A stretch of 64,000 bases of DNA, from contig NZ_QWDD01000001.1 of assembly GCF_003722355.1 (NCBI RefSeq), positions 3,091,001 to 3,155,000 on the forward strand, given 5' to 3'. Each line of letters begins with the position of its first letter. Within the stretch, counting starts at the first letter, position 1. The position numbers were made by a program, and so were the translations under genes. The DNA comes from Methylocystis hirsuta (lineage in GTDB: Bacteria > Pseudomonadota > Alphaproteobacteria > Rhizobiales > Beijerinckiaceae). Positions 19,343 to 28,198 of this stretch are shown in pieces. The notes under the pieces were generated by a model. It was not told where the DNA came from. It did not search any database and saw nothing but the letters and a program-made list of their open reading frames with translations.

Positions 19343-19810
19343 ATGGGCGATCAAAAACTGGATCTTGAAATTTCCCGCTTCGTGGCCGCCCCCCGCGCGC
19401 GCGTCTGGAAGGCTTGGACCGACCCTGATATCCTTAAAGAATGGTGGTGCCCGCGGCCCTGGAAAACCGAGGTTCGCGCCTTCGACTTCCATCCCGGCGG
19501 CGCCTTCCACACGTTCATGAGCGGCCCGGATGGCGGAGAAAGCGACAATCCCGGCTGCTTTCTCGACATTACGCCGCAGGAGCGCATCATCTTCACCTCG
19601 ATGCTGGTCGGCGGCTGGCGTCCCGCCTCGCCCTGGCTCGCATTTACGGCGATTCTGACCATGGCCGACGAGGGCCCCGGCACGCGCTACGTCGCGCGCG
19701 TCATGCATAAGGACGACGCCGAACGCCGACGCCATGAAGAATTGGGATTCTACGATGGCTGGGGCGCATGCATTACGCAGCTCGAGGACGTGGCGCGGAA
19801 TATTTCCTGA
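19343..19810 (+). CDS. SRPBCC/AHSA1-domain protein
   Basis: A 155-residue START-like hydrophobic-ligand-binding fold related to the activator of Hsp90 ATPase domain. It opens ISRFVAAPRARVWKAWTDPD, followed by LKEWWCPRPWKTEV and GGAFHTFMSGPDG, which are typical of the group. The ATG at 19343 is preceded by GAGGATTGAGG and lies just after the ArsR stop; a longer open frame upstream is overlap with that gene. Ligand unknown. Confidence 0.88.
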   Translation: MGDQKLDLEISRFVAAPRARVWKAWTDPDILKEWWCPRPWKTEVRAFDFHPGGAFHTFMSGPDGGESDNPGCFLDITPQERIIFTSMLVGGWRPASPWLAFTAILTMADEGPGTRYVARVMHKDDAERRRHEELGFYDGWGACITQLEDVARNIS

Positions 19811-19878
19811 GGAGTAATGCCGGCCGGCGCGCACACGGAATTTTTTTAAAACGCGCGCCGTGCTAAAGAAGCTCGCAC

Positions 19879-19955
19879 GGTCCCGTAGCTCAGCAGGATA
19901 GAGCAGCGGTTTCCTAAACCGAAGGTCAGGGGTTCGAATCCCTTCGGGACCGCCA
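19879..19955 (+). tRNA. tRNA-Arg (anticodon CCT)
   Basis: Cloverleaf of 77 bases including an encoded CCA. The acceptor arms GGTCCCG and CGGGACC pair perfectly, followed by discriminator G. The D arm region is AGCTCAGCAGGATAGAGC, the anticodon loop TTCCTAA carries CCT, and the T loop GGTTCGAATCC is present. It reads AGG codons. Confidence 0.96.
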
Positions 19956-19963
19956 GAAACGCC

Positions 19964-20812
19964 TCAGCGCGCCTCCGGGAAGGACGCCAGCACCGCTTCA
20001 AGCGGGCCTGAATCAACCGTCATGCCGCCGTTAAATGGATTGTCCATCGCGGCGATCAGAAAGATCACCGAGCCGAGAAACAGCGCCATAGCGCCGCTCA
20101 GGATCAGATGGACATGGAACTCCATGTCAAAGATGCATATCAGGCCAAGCAACGAAAGACCGCCGAGACAGACCACCAGCCACAGCTCCTTTGGAATGCC
20201 GTTCGCGCCGGCGGCGATGAGATAGCGGCGATGCTCGACAAGCGTGTTCAGGCGACTGAACGTCTCGGTCTGAACGATTTCCTCGCTTTTTAGCTTGGCT
20301 TGAAAACTCATCACCTGCGCGAAGAGCGCCGTCAATCCAGGCGAACGTGAATGGGGATCCTGAGGAACATTCGGCGGCGGATGAACAGCGTCGATCGCCT
20401 CGCGCGCATAGTTGCGCAGATTGTCCTGAAGCTCGCCCCGCGTCGGCTGCGGAAACCCGTCGAAATCTCGATGAAGGGTGGCGATCGCCACCGCCTCCTT
20501 GGAGATGATGTCCTGTACGGAAGAAAAATCCTGATAGGCCTCGACCGCGAGCAATCCCAGCAAAATTCCGTAAAGCGTCGAAAAGGCGGCCAACGTCAAC
20601 CCGATCATTTCATTGGCGTTGCGACGCCCATGCACCCACCGATGCGCGAGCCGATTGAAAAGAAAAACGCAGAGCCACGTCACGGCGAGCGAGCCGACGC
20701 AGAACAGAGCGGCCATTTGCGGGACGGACAAACTTGTAAACGACTGCGGCACCGGCGCCTCCTTCTTCGGCGGCATTAGCGGACGCCTGCGTCGAATTGT
20801 CAAAAGGCTCAT
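19964..20812 (-). CDS. DUF4239-like (bestrophin-like) membrane protein
   Basis: A 282-residue inner membrane protein of unknown role. Hydrophobic segments lie near residues 32-50 and 70-90 (LTLAAFSTLYGILLGLLAVEAY), and two more are near the C-terminus (WLVVCLGGLSLLGLICIF and HLILSGAMALFLGSVIFLIA). Between them is a long cytosolic or periplasmic helical stretch with NYAREAID. The closing DNPFNGGM motif is typical of DUF4239. The ATG at 20812 overlaps the stop of the upstream DUF2905 gene (ATGA), which decides the start. It ends nine bases from the convergent tRNA-Arg. Confidence 0.8.
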   Translation of the reverse strand: MSLLTIRRRRPLMPPKKEAPVPQSFTSLSVPQMAALFCVGSLAVTWLCVFLFNRLAHRWVHGRRNANEMIGLTLAAFSTLYGILLGLLAVEAYQDFSSVQDIISKEAVAIATLHRDFDGFPQPTRGELQDNLRNYAREAIDAVHPPPNVPQDPHSRSPGLTALFAQVMSFQAKLKSEEIVQTETFSRLNTLVEHRRYLIAAGANGIPKELWLVVCLGGLSLLGLICIFDMEFHVHLILSGAMALFLGSVIFLIAAMDNPFNGGMTVDSGPLEAVLASFPEAR

Positions 20813-21009
20813 CGATTGAACAGCCACAAGAGCAGACTGATGACGACGCTCAAAATGAGCGACGTGGCGAGTGGGAAATAGAATTTAAAATTGCCACGCT
20901 CAACGACGATATCGCCTGGCAGGCGCCCGAGGCCAAATCTCTCGCCGACCATCCACAGAAGGCCGAGGCCGACCATGACGAGCCCCGCAATGATGAGAAA
21001 CTTGGCCAC
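20809..21009 (-). CDS. DUF2905 family small membrane protein
   Basis: A 66-residue protein with two membrane spans. Between them is the family signature GRLPGDIVVERGNFKFYFPL; the second span is LATSLILSVVISLLLWLF. Function unknown. The stop overlaps the start of the DUF4239 gene, so the two are translated together. Confidence 0.92.
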   Translation of the reverse strand: MAKFLIIAGLVMVGLGLLWMVGERFGLGRLPGDIVVERGNFKFYFPLATSLILSVVISLLLWLFNR

Positions 21010-21580
21010 AGGGTCAGCCTTTCATCGCATTCCTGATCGGTGACGTCCGTCACTGCTATTTCGCGCGTTTTGGGGAAATCGCCAGCAGCGTCGGCGCGTT
21101 GTTCACCATTGCGTTTTCAGGTGACACATTGTCGCAAAGCTAGGATTCTCAGCGCGCTTCGCTTGACCAGGCGCGTCGTCAAAGTTTAGGTGCCGACGAA
21201 AGGTTCGACGTCATGACATCGCCTGCGGCGAACGGACGCAATCGAACCGACGGCGCATGGCGCGGCTCTTGCGGGAACCTGTTCGAGACGTAAGCCGCGC
21301 GACGCTCTGCAAAGCAACCGTCCCACTGAATGGGTCGCTCCTGATGCGATCGCCGGCGCGCAGCGTTTGCGTGCGACTATGAGGGTTTTCATGAGGCCTG
21401 ATCACATTTATCTCGCCATGACCATGGTCAAGCACAGCACGCTGGCCGCCGCTTGCATCTATGCGTTCAAGATCGTCTCGTTTTTCGTTAAGACACTCTA
21501 GTTTCGCGCGCCGTTGCGCCGGCGCCGCGCTTCGCGCATAAACCTCGCCACGCATCGATGCGACGAAGGGGCGCAGGTTC
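21010..21580. other. Intergenic stretch with one possible small ORF
   Basis: Between the leftward DUF2905 gene and the rightward esterase. Apart from the short frame at 21391-21501, I see no gene, tRNA or strong hairpin here. Longer antisense frames in this stretch are extensions of shadows of the esterase gene. Confidence 0.5.
21391..21501 (+). CDS. Possible 36-residue small protein
   Basis: The frame from ATG 21391 to TAG 21501 encodes MRPDHIYLAMTMV... with a mildly hydrophobic C-terminal half (AAACIYAFKIVSFFV). AGGG lies five bases before the ATG. An earlier in-frame ATG is at 21379. No family is recognised; it rests only on the ribosome binding site and composition. Confidence 0.3.
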   Translation: MRPDHIYLAMTMVKHSTLAAACIYAFKIVSFFVKTL

Positions 21581-22264
21581 ATGGCGGCGATTGATGGTCC
21601 GAGAGTGCAGGCGCGTTCCGGCAAGCCGAAGCAGCTCGTCGTTTTTCTTCACGGCTACGGCGCCGACGGCGCCGATCTCATCGAGATCGGCCGCCAATGG
21701 CGCGCCTTCCTTCCCGACGCCGATTTCGTCGCGCCGCATGCGCCTGAGCGATGCGCCGCGTCGCCGACCGGACGACAATGGTTTCCGCTCACCATGCGCG
21801 ATCCCGAAGAGCGCTGGCGCGGCTGCGTCGCTGCGCGTCCGACGCTCGACGCCTTTCTGGACGACGAACTCGCCAAGCGCGGGTTCGACGATCGCGCGCT
21901 GGCGCTGGTCGGATTCAGCCAGGGCACGATGATGGCGCTGCATACGGGACTGCGCCGCGAGCGCGCGCCGCGCGCGATTCTCGGCTATTCGGGCGTCTAT
22001 GTGCTCGGGCCGGCGCAGGCGGACGAAGCGCCGATGGCCTATGAGAAACCGCCGGCCGTCCTCTTGGCGCACGGCGAAGAAGACGAAATGATCCCGGTCG
22101 AGGCGCTGCTCATGTCCGCCAATGCGCTGGCGGATTCGGGCGTGCCGACCCAATGGCACCTCTCGGCGCGGCTTGGCCATGGGATCGACGAAACCGGATT
22201 GATCCACGGCGCTCTGTTCCTGGCGCAGTCCTTCGGCGTCGCCGTCGAACTTCGCCGACGCTGA
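21581..22264 (+). CDS. Phospholipase/carboxylesterase family alpha/beta hydrolase
   Basis: A 227-residue cytosolic serine esterase. The oxyanion-side motif is LHGYGADG (about 24-30) and the nucleophile elbow is GFSQG with Ser near residue 113. The acid is in HGEEDEMIP and the catalytic His in LGHGID. It resembles the YpfH/acyl-protein thioesterase group, which cleaves short acyl esters; the natural substrate is unknown. It is convergent with the methyltransferase gene across about 110 bases. Confidence 0.9.
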   Translation: MAAIDGPRVQARSGKPKQLVVFLHGYGADGADLIEIGRQWRAFLPDADFVAPHAPERCAASPTGRQWFPLTMRDPEERWRGCVAARPTLDAFLDDELAKRGFDDRALALVGFSQGTMMALHTGLRRERAPRAILGYSGVYVLGPAQADEAPMAYEKPPAVLLAHGEEDEMIPVEALLMSANALADSGVPTQWHLSARLGHGIDETGLIHGALFLAQSFGVAVELRRR

Positions 22265-22377
22265 CACGCGAAGCTAACGGGGGGCGCAATCGGGCTTGAA
22301 GTGGATTTTGCCGCCGATTGCAATTGTCGCCCCATCGCATCGTCGCACGCGATGGCTCGGCGTTTTGGCGCAAAGCT

Positions 22378-23124
22378 CTAACTTATTCCTTCCAGCCCCG
22401 GCTCGGCGCCGGCCGGCTCCATCGCCGGCTCAAGTTCGATCGGCAGGCGACGCACGGCGCGGCGCATGACCGGGCGATAGAGCTGCTTCGTCGCTTCCAC
22501 GATATGCACGCCGCCGCCGGGCAGCGAGAAGCGGCCGGCGATTCGCTCAAAGGCCGGCGCCGAGCGCAGCAGCGAAGCGCGCTGGAACGGCGGCACGTAA
22601 AGCGCCTCGTCCCAATAAAGCGGCAGAAACTGCGCCGCCTGCAACAATTGCTGCAGCTGGCCGCGCGAATAGGGGTGGCCCTGCCCGAAGGGCGTCGTGT
22701 CGACGCGCGCCCAAAGACCCGTGCGGCTCGGCGCGACGATCAGCACCCGGCCGCCGGGCGCAAGAATGCGCCAGACCTCTTCGAGCAGATCGTGCGGGTG
22801 TTCATCGGTCTCGAGCGCATGCACGATCAGGATGCGATCCATGCTGGCGTCGGGCAGCGGCGTCATCGACGGCTCCACCAGAGCGGAGGCGGAGCGCCCG
22901 TCGAGCGGCCAATGGACGACGCCCTGCGTGGCCGGCATGAAGGCAAGAACCCGCTGCGCTTTCTCGCGAAAGTCGTCGAGATAGGGCGTCGCGTAGCCAA
23001 GGCCGAGCACGCGCAGGCCGGCGTGGTCCTGCCAGCGCGCGCGCACCAGCCGCGACACAAGGCGGCGGGCGACCCCGCCCAGCGCCGTATCGTAAAACGC
23101 GCGCAAATCGACAACGTCGTGCAT
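22378..23124 (-). CDS. Class I SAM-dependent methyltransferase
   Basis: A 248-residue methyltransferase of the type-11 group. Motif I is degenerate (VLGLGYATPYL), the acidic second-strand region is replaced by LAFMPATQGVVHWP, and motif post-I is PLPDASMDRILIVHALE. The segment EEVWRILAPGGRVLIV is clear. The start MHDVVDLR at 23124 gives a normal N-terminus; the frame continues upstream to 23238 without conserved features. It is divergent from gloB about 120 bases away, a pairing often seen in Rhizobiales (recollection). Substrate unknown. Confidence 0.85.
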   Translation of the reverse strand: MHDVVDLRAFYDTALGGVARRLVSRLVRARWQDHAGLRVLGLGYATPYLDDFREKAQRVLAFMPATQGVVHWPLDGRSASALVEPSMTPLPDASMDRILIVHALETDEHPHDLLEEVWRILAPGGRVLIVAPSRTGLWARVDTTPFGQGHPYSRGQLQQLLQAAQFLPLYWDEALYVPPFQRASLLRSAPAFERIAGRFSLPGGGVHIVEATKQLYRPVMRRAVRRLPIELEPAMEPAGAEPGLEGIS

Positions 23125-23243
23125 GGCGCGGATCATCGGCGCAATCGAGCAATGGCGCAAGGCGCTGGAATCGTTCGCACGCCGCAGTCGCGTTTTTTGG
23201 CGAAGCGCATTTATGGTAGTGACCGCCCGAGGAGACAAGCCCC

Positions 23244-24020
23244 ATGGCGTTGGAAGTCGCGCAATTCATCTGCCTCAACGATAATTTCGGCTTGCTCGCT
23301 CATGAGCCGGAGCTCGGCGCGACCGCGAGCGTCGATGCGCCCGACGGCGAAGCGATCGCCAATGAGGCCGAACGACGCGGCTGGCCGCTGACGCATTTGC
23401 TGCTGACCCATCACCACGCCGATCACGTTCAGGGAACGCAGACGCTCAAGGCGCGCTTTCCGCACATGAAGGTGATCGGCGCCGCCAAGGACGCGCATCG
23501 GCTGCCGCCGCTCGATCGCGCGGTTTCGGAGGGCGATATCGTGGACGTCGGCGAGGCGCGCGCGCGCGTCATTGAAACGCCCGGCCATACGCTTGGACAC
23601 ATCGCCTATTATTTCGGCGACGATGAAATTTTGTTTGTTGGCGACACGCTGTTCTCGCTCGGCTGCGGCCGCGTTTTCGAGGGCACCATGGACATGATGC
23701 ATCTCACGCTCGAAGCGCTCGCCAATCTGCCCGGCGAAACACAGGTGTATTGCGGACACGAATATACGCAGGCCAACGCCAAATTCGCGCTCACCGTCGA
23801 TCCGGAGAACTCAGTGTTGCGCGAACGGGCGCAAACGGTCGCCGAGCTGCGCAAGGATGGAAAATTCACGTTGCCGACGACGATCGCGCTCGAGAACGCC
23901 ACGAACCCGTTTCTGCGCGTCGAGGACCCGAGCGTGAAGGCCGCGATGGGCATGCAGGACGCCGATCCTTTCGCCGTCTTCGCCGCGATGCGCGAACGCA
24001 AGAACGTTTTCGCCGCATGA
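23244..24020 (+). CDS. gloB: Hydroxyacylglutathione hydrolase (glyoxalase II)
   Basis: Hydrolyses S-lactoylglutathione to lactate and glutathione, completing methylglyoxal detoxification. The 258-residue metallo-beta-lactamase fold has the dinuclear metal motif THHHADHVQG near residue 55, TPGHTLGH, GDTLFSLGCGRVFEG and CGHEYT. AGGAGA precedes the ATG. Its stop overlaps the next start (ATGA). Confidence 0.96.
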   Translation: MALEVAQFICLNDNFGLLAHEPELGATASVDAPDGEAIANEAERRGWPLTHLLLTHHHADHVQGTQTLKARFPHMKVIGAAKDAHRLPPLDRAVSEGDIVDVGEARARVIETPGHTLGHIAYYFGDDEILFVGDTLFSLGCGRVFEGTMDMMHLTLEALANLPGETQVYCGHEYTQANAKFALTVDPENSVLRERAQTVAELRKDGKFTLPTTIALENATNPFLRVEDPSVKAAMGMQDADPFAVFAAMRERKNVFAA

Positions 24021-24472
24021 CCAGCGGGCTTTCGACGCAGGAGGTCGTGCGGCTCCTCGAGCTGGCGCCCCATCCCGAGGGCGGCTTTTATCGGCAGACC
24101 TTTCGCGATTTATTGCCGGTCGACGGCCCCCGCGCCGCCTCGACGGCGATCTACTATCTGCTCCCTGGCGGCGGGATATCCCACTGGCATCGGGTCGACG
24201 CCGCCGAAGTCTGGCACTTTTACGCCGGCGCGGCGCTGGAGCTTAAGATCGCGTCGCCGGGCGCCCCGACCGAAGTCTTGCGGCTGGGCGCCGAGCTCGC
24301 GGCGGGCGAGCGGCCACAAGCCGTAGTCCCCGCAGGCGTTTGGCAGTCGGCGCGAAGCCTCGGCCAGGGGGCGGGCGAATGGACCCTCGTCGGCTGCACC
24401 GTCGCGCCGGGCTTCGAATTCGCCGGCTTCGAGCTGGCGCCGGCGGACGTCTCGCCCGACTCTTTGCCTTGA
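24017..24472 (+). CDS. Cupin, DUF985 family
   Basis: A 151-residue single cupin: LELAPHPEGGFYRQTF, then YYLLPGGGISHWHRVDAAEVWHF with the cupin His pair, and VPAGVWQSAR and LVGCTVAPGFEFAGFE. Function unknown, although homologs are annotated as sugar-epimerase-like cupins. The ATG at 24017 overlaps the gloB stop, which fixes the start; the frame is open further upstream only because gloB lies there. Confidence 0.9.
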   Translation: MTSGLSTQEVVRLLELAPHPEGGFYRQTFRDLLPVDGPRAASTAIYYLLPGGGISHWHRVDAAEVWHFYAGAALELKIASPGAPTEVLRLGAELAAGERPQAVVPAGVWQSARSLGQGAGEWTLVGCTVAPGFEFAGFELAPADVSPDSLP

Positions 24473-24562
24473 ACTCAAGGGCTTTTCAGCCCATCGGGGG
24501 CTTTGACCGACCCGGCGGATAGTGTATCGGGTCGCAGACAATAAAAATGAGGAAATGCCCGA

Positions 24563-25402
24563 ATGTGTTGGAGTGGAGAGGCGTCAGCGGTGTTGGCGAC
24601 GGCGGGGATCGCCGGCGCGGCCTATTCGGCGCTCAAAAAGGACCCCGAACCGCTCGCCCTCTGGGTCTGCCTGCTCTACTTCGCCAGCATGGAGTCGCTT
24701 CAGGCGGTCGCCTATTCGGTTCTCAACCAATGCGACTCGCCGCTCAATCAATTGATGACCATGTTTGGTTATCTCCACATAACGTTCCAGCCCTTCTTCA
24801 TTAACGCCGTCGCCCTCTATTTCATGCCCAAGGACAGCGCCCGCATCATCGCGCCCTGGGCCTATTTCGGATGCTTCGTCGCGGCCATCGCCATGCTGCT
24901 GCAGCTCTATCCCTTCGACTGGGCGGGCCACTGCGCCGCCGGACGGCCGCTGTGCGGCGACATGCTCTGCACGGTCCGCGGCGAATGGCACATCGCCTGG
25001 CTGCTGCCGACGAATGGCATTGGCAATTCGATGGTCAACAATCCCTATCTCGGGCGCGGCTACATCGAATATCCGCTGATGGCCTTCTACATCCCATCGC
25101 TTTACGGCAGCTGGCGCTTCATCCTGTTCTCCTGGCTTGCGGGACCGTTTCTCGCCGGCCTGACGACCAGCAACATCAATGAATGGCCGGCGGTCTGGTG
25201 CCTGTTCTCGATCGGGCTCGTGCTCGCCATCATCAAGACGCCGCTGCGCTATCATCTGCATGTCGGCGACCCGTGGTGGATGATGCTGATCAAATGGTGG
25301 AAGAAGCGCAAAGCGGCTGCAAAGGCGGCCCTCGCCGCGACGGCGCCGCAGCCGGCCGAGCCCGTCGCTCTCCTCACCGAGGTCAAAGAGCCCGCGGAGT
25401 GA
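24563..25402 (+). CDS. Polytopic membrane protein, DUF5765-like
   Basis: A 279-residue protein with about seven membrane segments. It has an unusual number of conserved-looking polar residues: the N-terminus CWSGEAS, CDSPLNQ, YLHITFQPFFIN, a Cys-rich external loop (HCAAGRPLCGDMLC), and GEWHIAW. The tail is Lys/Ala-rich and cytosolic (KWWKKRKAAAKAA). I place it in the DUF5765 group from its opening residues and length, with moderate certainty. Function unknown. Its TGA is directly followed by the convergent pxpC stop, with no spacer. Confidence 0.7.
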   Translation: MCWSGEASAVLATAGIAGAAYSALKKDPEPLALWVCLLYFASMESLQAVAYSVLNQCDSPLNQLMTMFGYLHITFQPFFINAVALYFMPKDSARIIAPWAYFGCFVAAIAMLLQLYPFDWAGHCAAGRPLCGDMLCTVRGEWHIAWLLPTNGIGNSMVNNPYLGRGYIEYPLMAFYIPSLYGSWRFILFSWLAGPFLAGLTTSNINEWPAVWCLFSIGLVLAIIKTPLRYHLHVGDPWWMMLIKWWKKRKAAAKAALAATAPQPAEPVALLTEVKEPAE

Positions 25403-26401
25403 TCAGTCTCGTGCGTTGACGACGCCGCCGACGAGATTTTCCGCCAGCAGCGACTCGGTGGTCATCTCGGCGCCGAGAGGCTCGCGCGTCGCGCCTGCGT
25501 CGATGGACGCAAAATAGGCGCGGCGGGCGGCGACCGCCTCGTCCCAATCCACGGCGCGGAAGGACAGGTCCTCGCCGGGACGCAATTGCGCCAGCCGGCC
25601 GAGGTCGGCGCCGATCACCGTCGCAATTTTCGGATAGCCGCCGGTGGGCTGTCGGTCCGCCATCAGCGCGAGCGGCGCGCCGTCGCCGGGAATCTGGATC
25701 GCGCCCATGGCGACGCCGTCGGAGACGATGTCATGTCCGCGCCGATGCCGGATCGCCGGCCCCTCGAGCCGATAGGCCATGCGATCGCTGCGGGCGCCGA
25801 TGCGCCAGCGTGCGTTCAGAAAGGCCTCGATCTCTTCCGGCGCGAAATAATCCGCCTGAGGGCCGAGAACCAGGCGGATCGGCGCGGCGCTAGACGTCAG
25901 CCAAGGCGCCGCCAAGGCCAGCGGCTCGAGTGGCGCCCCCGCCGCCTCGGCGAGCGTCAAGGCGTCGCCGGCGGCGAGCGGCCTTGGACCGAGGCCGGAC
26001 CGGGCGTGCGTCGCGCGCGAACCCAGCGTCGGCGCGAAAGCGAGCGTTCCGCCGACGGCGACATAGCACCAGGCCCCTGACGCGCCCGCGCGCAGCACGA
26101 GGCGTGCGCCCTCGGCAAGCGGCAGCAGGCACGCCGACGGCATTGGCCGCCCATCGAGCCGGATGTCGAATTCGCCTCCCGCGACTGCCACGCAAAGCGT
26201 CGCGCCGTCCGCCCGAAGCGTCATGCCTCCGAGCGACACTTCGATTGCGCTGTCGGCGCCGGCGGCGCGCGTCGCGGCGAGATAAGCGCCAAGATCCATC
26301 GGCCCCGCTGGCGTGACGCCGTAGCGCGACAGTCCGAAGCGGCCCTCGTCCTGAATGGTGACGCCAGGCCCGGCGGCCCCGATAAGCAGCCGGGCGCTCA
26401 A
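25403..26401 (-). CDS. pxpC: 5-oxoprolinase subunit C (biotin-dependent carboxyltransferase-like)
   Basis: One of three subunits of prokaryotic 5-oxoprolinase, which hydrolyses 5-oxoproline (pyroglutamate) to glutamate with ATP. The 332 residues match the KipA/DUF183 family: GPGVTIQDEGRFGLSRYGVTPAGPMD at the start, AVAGGEFDIRLDG, and PVGGYPKIATV-type sequence (PTGGYPKIATVIGADL) late. The start overlaps the pxpB stop by four bases. Confidence 0.94.
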   Translation of the reverse strand: MSARLLIGAAGPGVTIQDEGRFGLSRYGVTPAGPMDLGAYLAATRAAGADSAIEVSLGGMTLRADGATLCVAVAGGEFDIRLDGRPMPSACLLPLAEGARLVLRAGASGAWCYVAVGGTLAFAPTLGSRATHARSGLGPRPLAAGDALTLAEAAGAPLEPLALAAPWLTSSAAPIRLVLGPQADYFAPEEIEAFLNARWRIGARSDRMAYRLEGPAIRHRRGHDIVSDGVAMGAIQIPGDGAPLALMADRQPTGGYPKIATVIGADLGRLAQLRPGEDLSFRAVDWDEAVAARRAYFASIDAGATREPLGAEMTTESLLAENLVGGVVNARD

Positions 26402-27138
26402 AGCAGCCTCTCCCGGCGCGCCACCGTCTCGCCGGCGCAGGCGCGCGCATCGAGCGCCAGGAACGTGTTTGCGTCGATCGGCTCAAAGCGCACGGCGTCG
26501 CCCGGCGCGACAAGAAAAGGCGGACTGCGGTCCAGCGCGAACATGCGCTCAGGCGTGCGTCCGACGACATACCAACCGGTCGGCATGGGATTGGCGGCGA
26601 TCAGAGAGAGCGCGCCGCCGATCAGCGCCGCGCCCGGCGGCGTCGGACCGCGGGGGCTGACGCGCCGCGGGATCGCGAGCGCCTGAGGCAGTCCGCCGAG
26701 ATAGCACCACCCCGGCGCGAAACCATACATGTAGGCGCGATAGTCGGCGCCGGCGTGCAGCCTCGCCAGCGATTGCGCCGTTTGCCCGAGCAGCGCGGCG
26801 GCTTCGCCAATATCCTCCGCGAACTCGGGATCGTAGCAGCAGGGAATGGTCCAGCGCACGGCTGGCTGCGACGCCTCAACGCCCGCAGTCCCGATCAGAG
26901 CTTCGATCGCCGCAATCAGCGCGGCGCGCGAAATTTCGAGCGGCTCGTAGCGCAGGAAGAGCGCCCGGTAGGTGGGCGTCGTTTCGCGCAGGCCGGCCGG
27001 CGGCGCGGCGCGAAGACGTTCGTCAAGGGCCAGCACGCGCGCATTGACCGCCGGAGTGACGCTGTCGCCGAATTCCACTGAAAGCGCCGCCTCGCCGCAG
27101 TCGAGAAAGCGCGGCGTCTCATAGTCCATCGCGATCAC
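26398..27138 (-). CDS. pxpB: 5-oxoprolinase subunit B
   Basis: KipI/DUF213-family subunit of 5-oxoprolinase, 246 residues. Signatures: DCGEAALSVEFGD, IPCCYDPEFAEDIGEAA, YMYGFAPGWCYLGGLP, and PRGPTPPGAALIGGALSLI. The GTG start at 27138 overlaps the pxpA stop (GTGA); an in-frame ATG at 27129 would shorten it by three residues. Confidence 0.94.
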   Translation of the reverse strand: MIAMDYETPRFLDCGEAALSVEFGDSVTPAVNARVLALDERLRAAPPAGLRETTPTYRALFLRYEPLEISRAALIAAIEALIGTAGVEASQPAVRWTIPCCYDPEFAEDIGEAAALLGQTAQSLARLHAGADYRAYMYGFAPGWCYLGGLPQALAIPRRVSPRGPTPPGAALIGGALSLIAANPMPTGWYVVGRTPERMFALDRSPPFLVAPGDAVRFEPIDANTFLALDARACAGETVARRERLL

Positions 27139-27911
27139 GCTCCCGCGAAGGCGCGCAGCTTCCAGCCGTCGCCTTCGAGCGCCGCGCGCAGGCTCCGGGC
27201 CATTTCAACCGCAAGCGGCGAATCGCCGTGGACGCAGACCGAGTCGATCTGCGTCGGCAAGAGTCCGCCGCTAATGGTTCTCAAACCGCCGCTGGCGAGC
27301 ATGTTGCGCACGCGGGCGCTGGCGATTTCGATATCCTCGATCACCGCGCCTTCTTGCGATCTCGGCTGCAGGCGTCCGTCGTCCATATAGGCGCGGTCGG
27401 CGAAAATTTCATTCACGACGCGCAGCCCCGCGCGCGCGCCGGCGAGCGTTTGCTCGGAGAGCGCAATCGCGAGCAGCGCGAGCGACGCATCGACGCCGCG
27501 GACCGCCCGGGCGATGGCGTTCGCGACGTCGGCGTCGCGCTCGGCGATATTGGCGAGCGCGCCATGCGCCTTCACATGGGTGATCCGATGTCCGCTCAAA
27601 GCCGCGAGCGCCTGCGCCGCGCCGAGCTGATAGGCGACCGCGCGCTCGATCTCCCGTGCGCTCATCGGCAAACTGCGCCGCCCGAAGCCTGCGAGATCCG
27701 GAAAGGCGACATGGGCGCCGACGGCCACACCCTTTTCTTTGGCGTGCGCAAATGTCGTCGCCATGATGTCGGGGTCGCCGGCGTGGAAGCCGCAAGCGAC
27801 ATTGGCGCTCGTCACGATGTCGAGCATGGCGTCGTCGTCGCCCATGCGCCAATGGCCGAAACCTTCCCCGAGGTCGGCGTTAAGATCGATGGCGCGAGAG
27901 GCGTAAGTCAT
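27135..27911 (-). CDS. pxpA: 5-oxoprolinase subunit A (LamB/YcsF family)
   Basis: The catalytic-type subunit of 5-oxoprolinase, 258 residues. It opens IDLNADLGEGFGHWRMGDD, then NVACGFHAGDPDIM, VGAHVAFPDLAGFGRR and HVKAHGALANI, all family hallmarks. The ATG at 27911 is the family start; the upstream extension to 28004 is Arg-rich non-coding sequence. First gene of pxpA-B-C, which recycles 5-oxoproline formed spontaneously from glutamine and glutathione. Confidence 0.95.
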   Translation of the reverse strand: MTYASRAIDLNADLGEGFGHWRMGDDDAMLDIVTSANVACGFHAGDPDIMATTFAHAKEKGVAVGAHVAFPDLAGFGRRSLPMSAREIERAVAYQLGAAQALAALSGHRITHVKAHGALANIAERDADVANAIARAVRGVDASLALLAIALSEQTLAGARAGLRVVNEIFADRAYMDDGRLQPRSQEGAVIEDIEIASARVRNMLASGGLRTISGGLLPTQIDSVCVHGDSPLAVEMARSLRAALEGDGWKLRAFAGA

Positions 27912-28198
27912 GAGAAATGCGAGTCGCCTTTGACGAAGGGCCGCGAGATTGGCGCAACCGCGCCACGGCGGCAATGCGCGGCGCTCGGTCCGTCTGCGCC
28001 GCAATCTCTATGGGCCGATGGCTTCAACGCCGCGATTGTCGGCCCGTGACAGGGCGATCCGATGCAGCGAAGATCGGCACAGACCCGCACAAATAGGGCA
28101 AGGCGGCGCTTGACAAAGACTGTGCCCTTTGGTGAAGCTATATCGCGGCGAAGCCGGAAAAAAGAGCCACTGGCTGGCTTAACGTGGGAGGAAAAAAT

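Noticed and set aside
23750..24016. Extending the cupin gene upstream to 23750
   Set aside because: That stretch is gloB coding sequence; the ATG at 24017 overlaps the gloB stop and begins the recognised domain.
28110..28144. TTGACA as a complete promoter for the 25-residue peptide
   Set aside because: At 17-base spacing the -10 would be TGAAGC, a poor match; the better TATAT lies too far away. Kept only as a possible -35 box.
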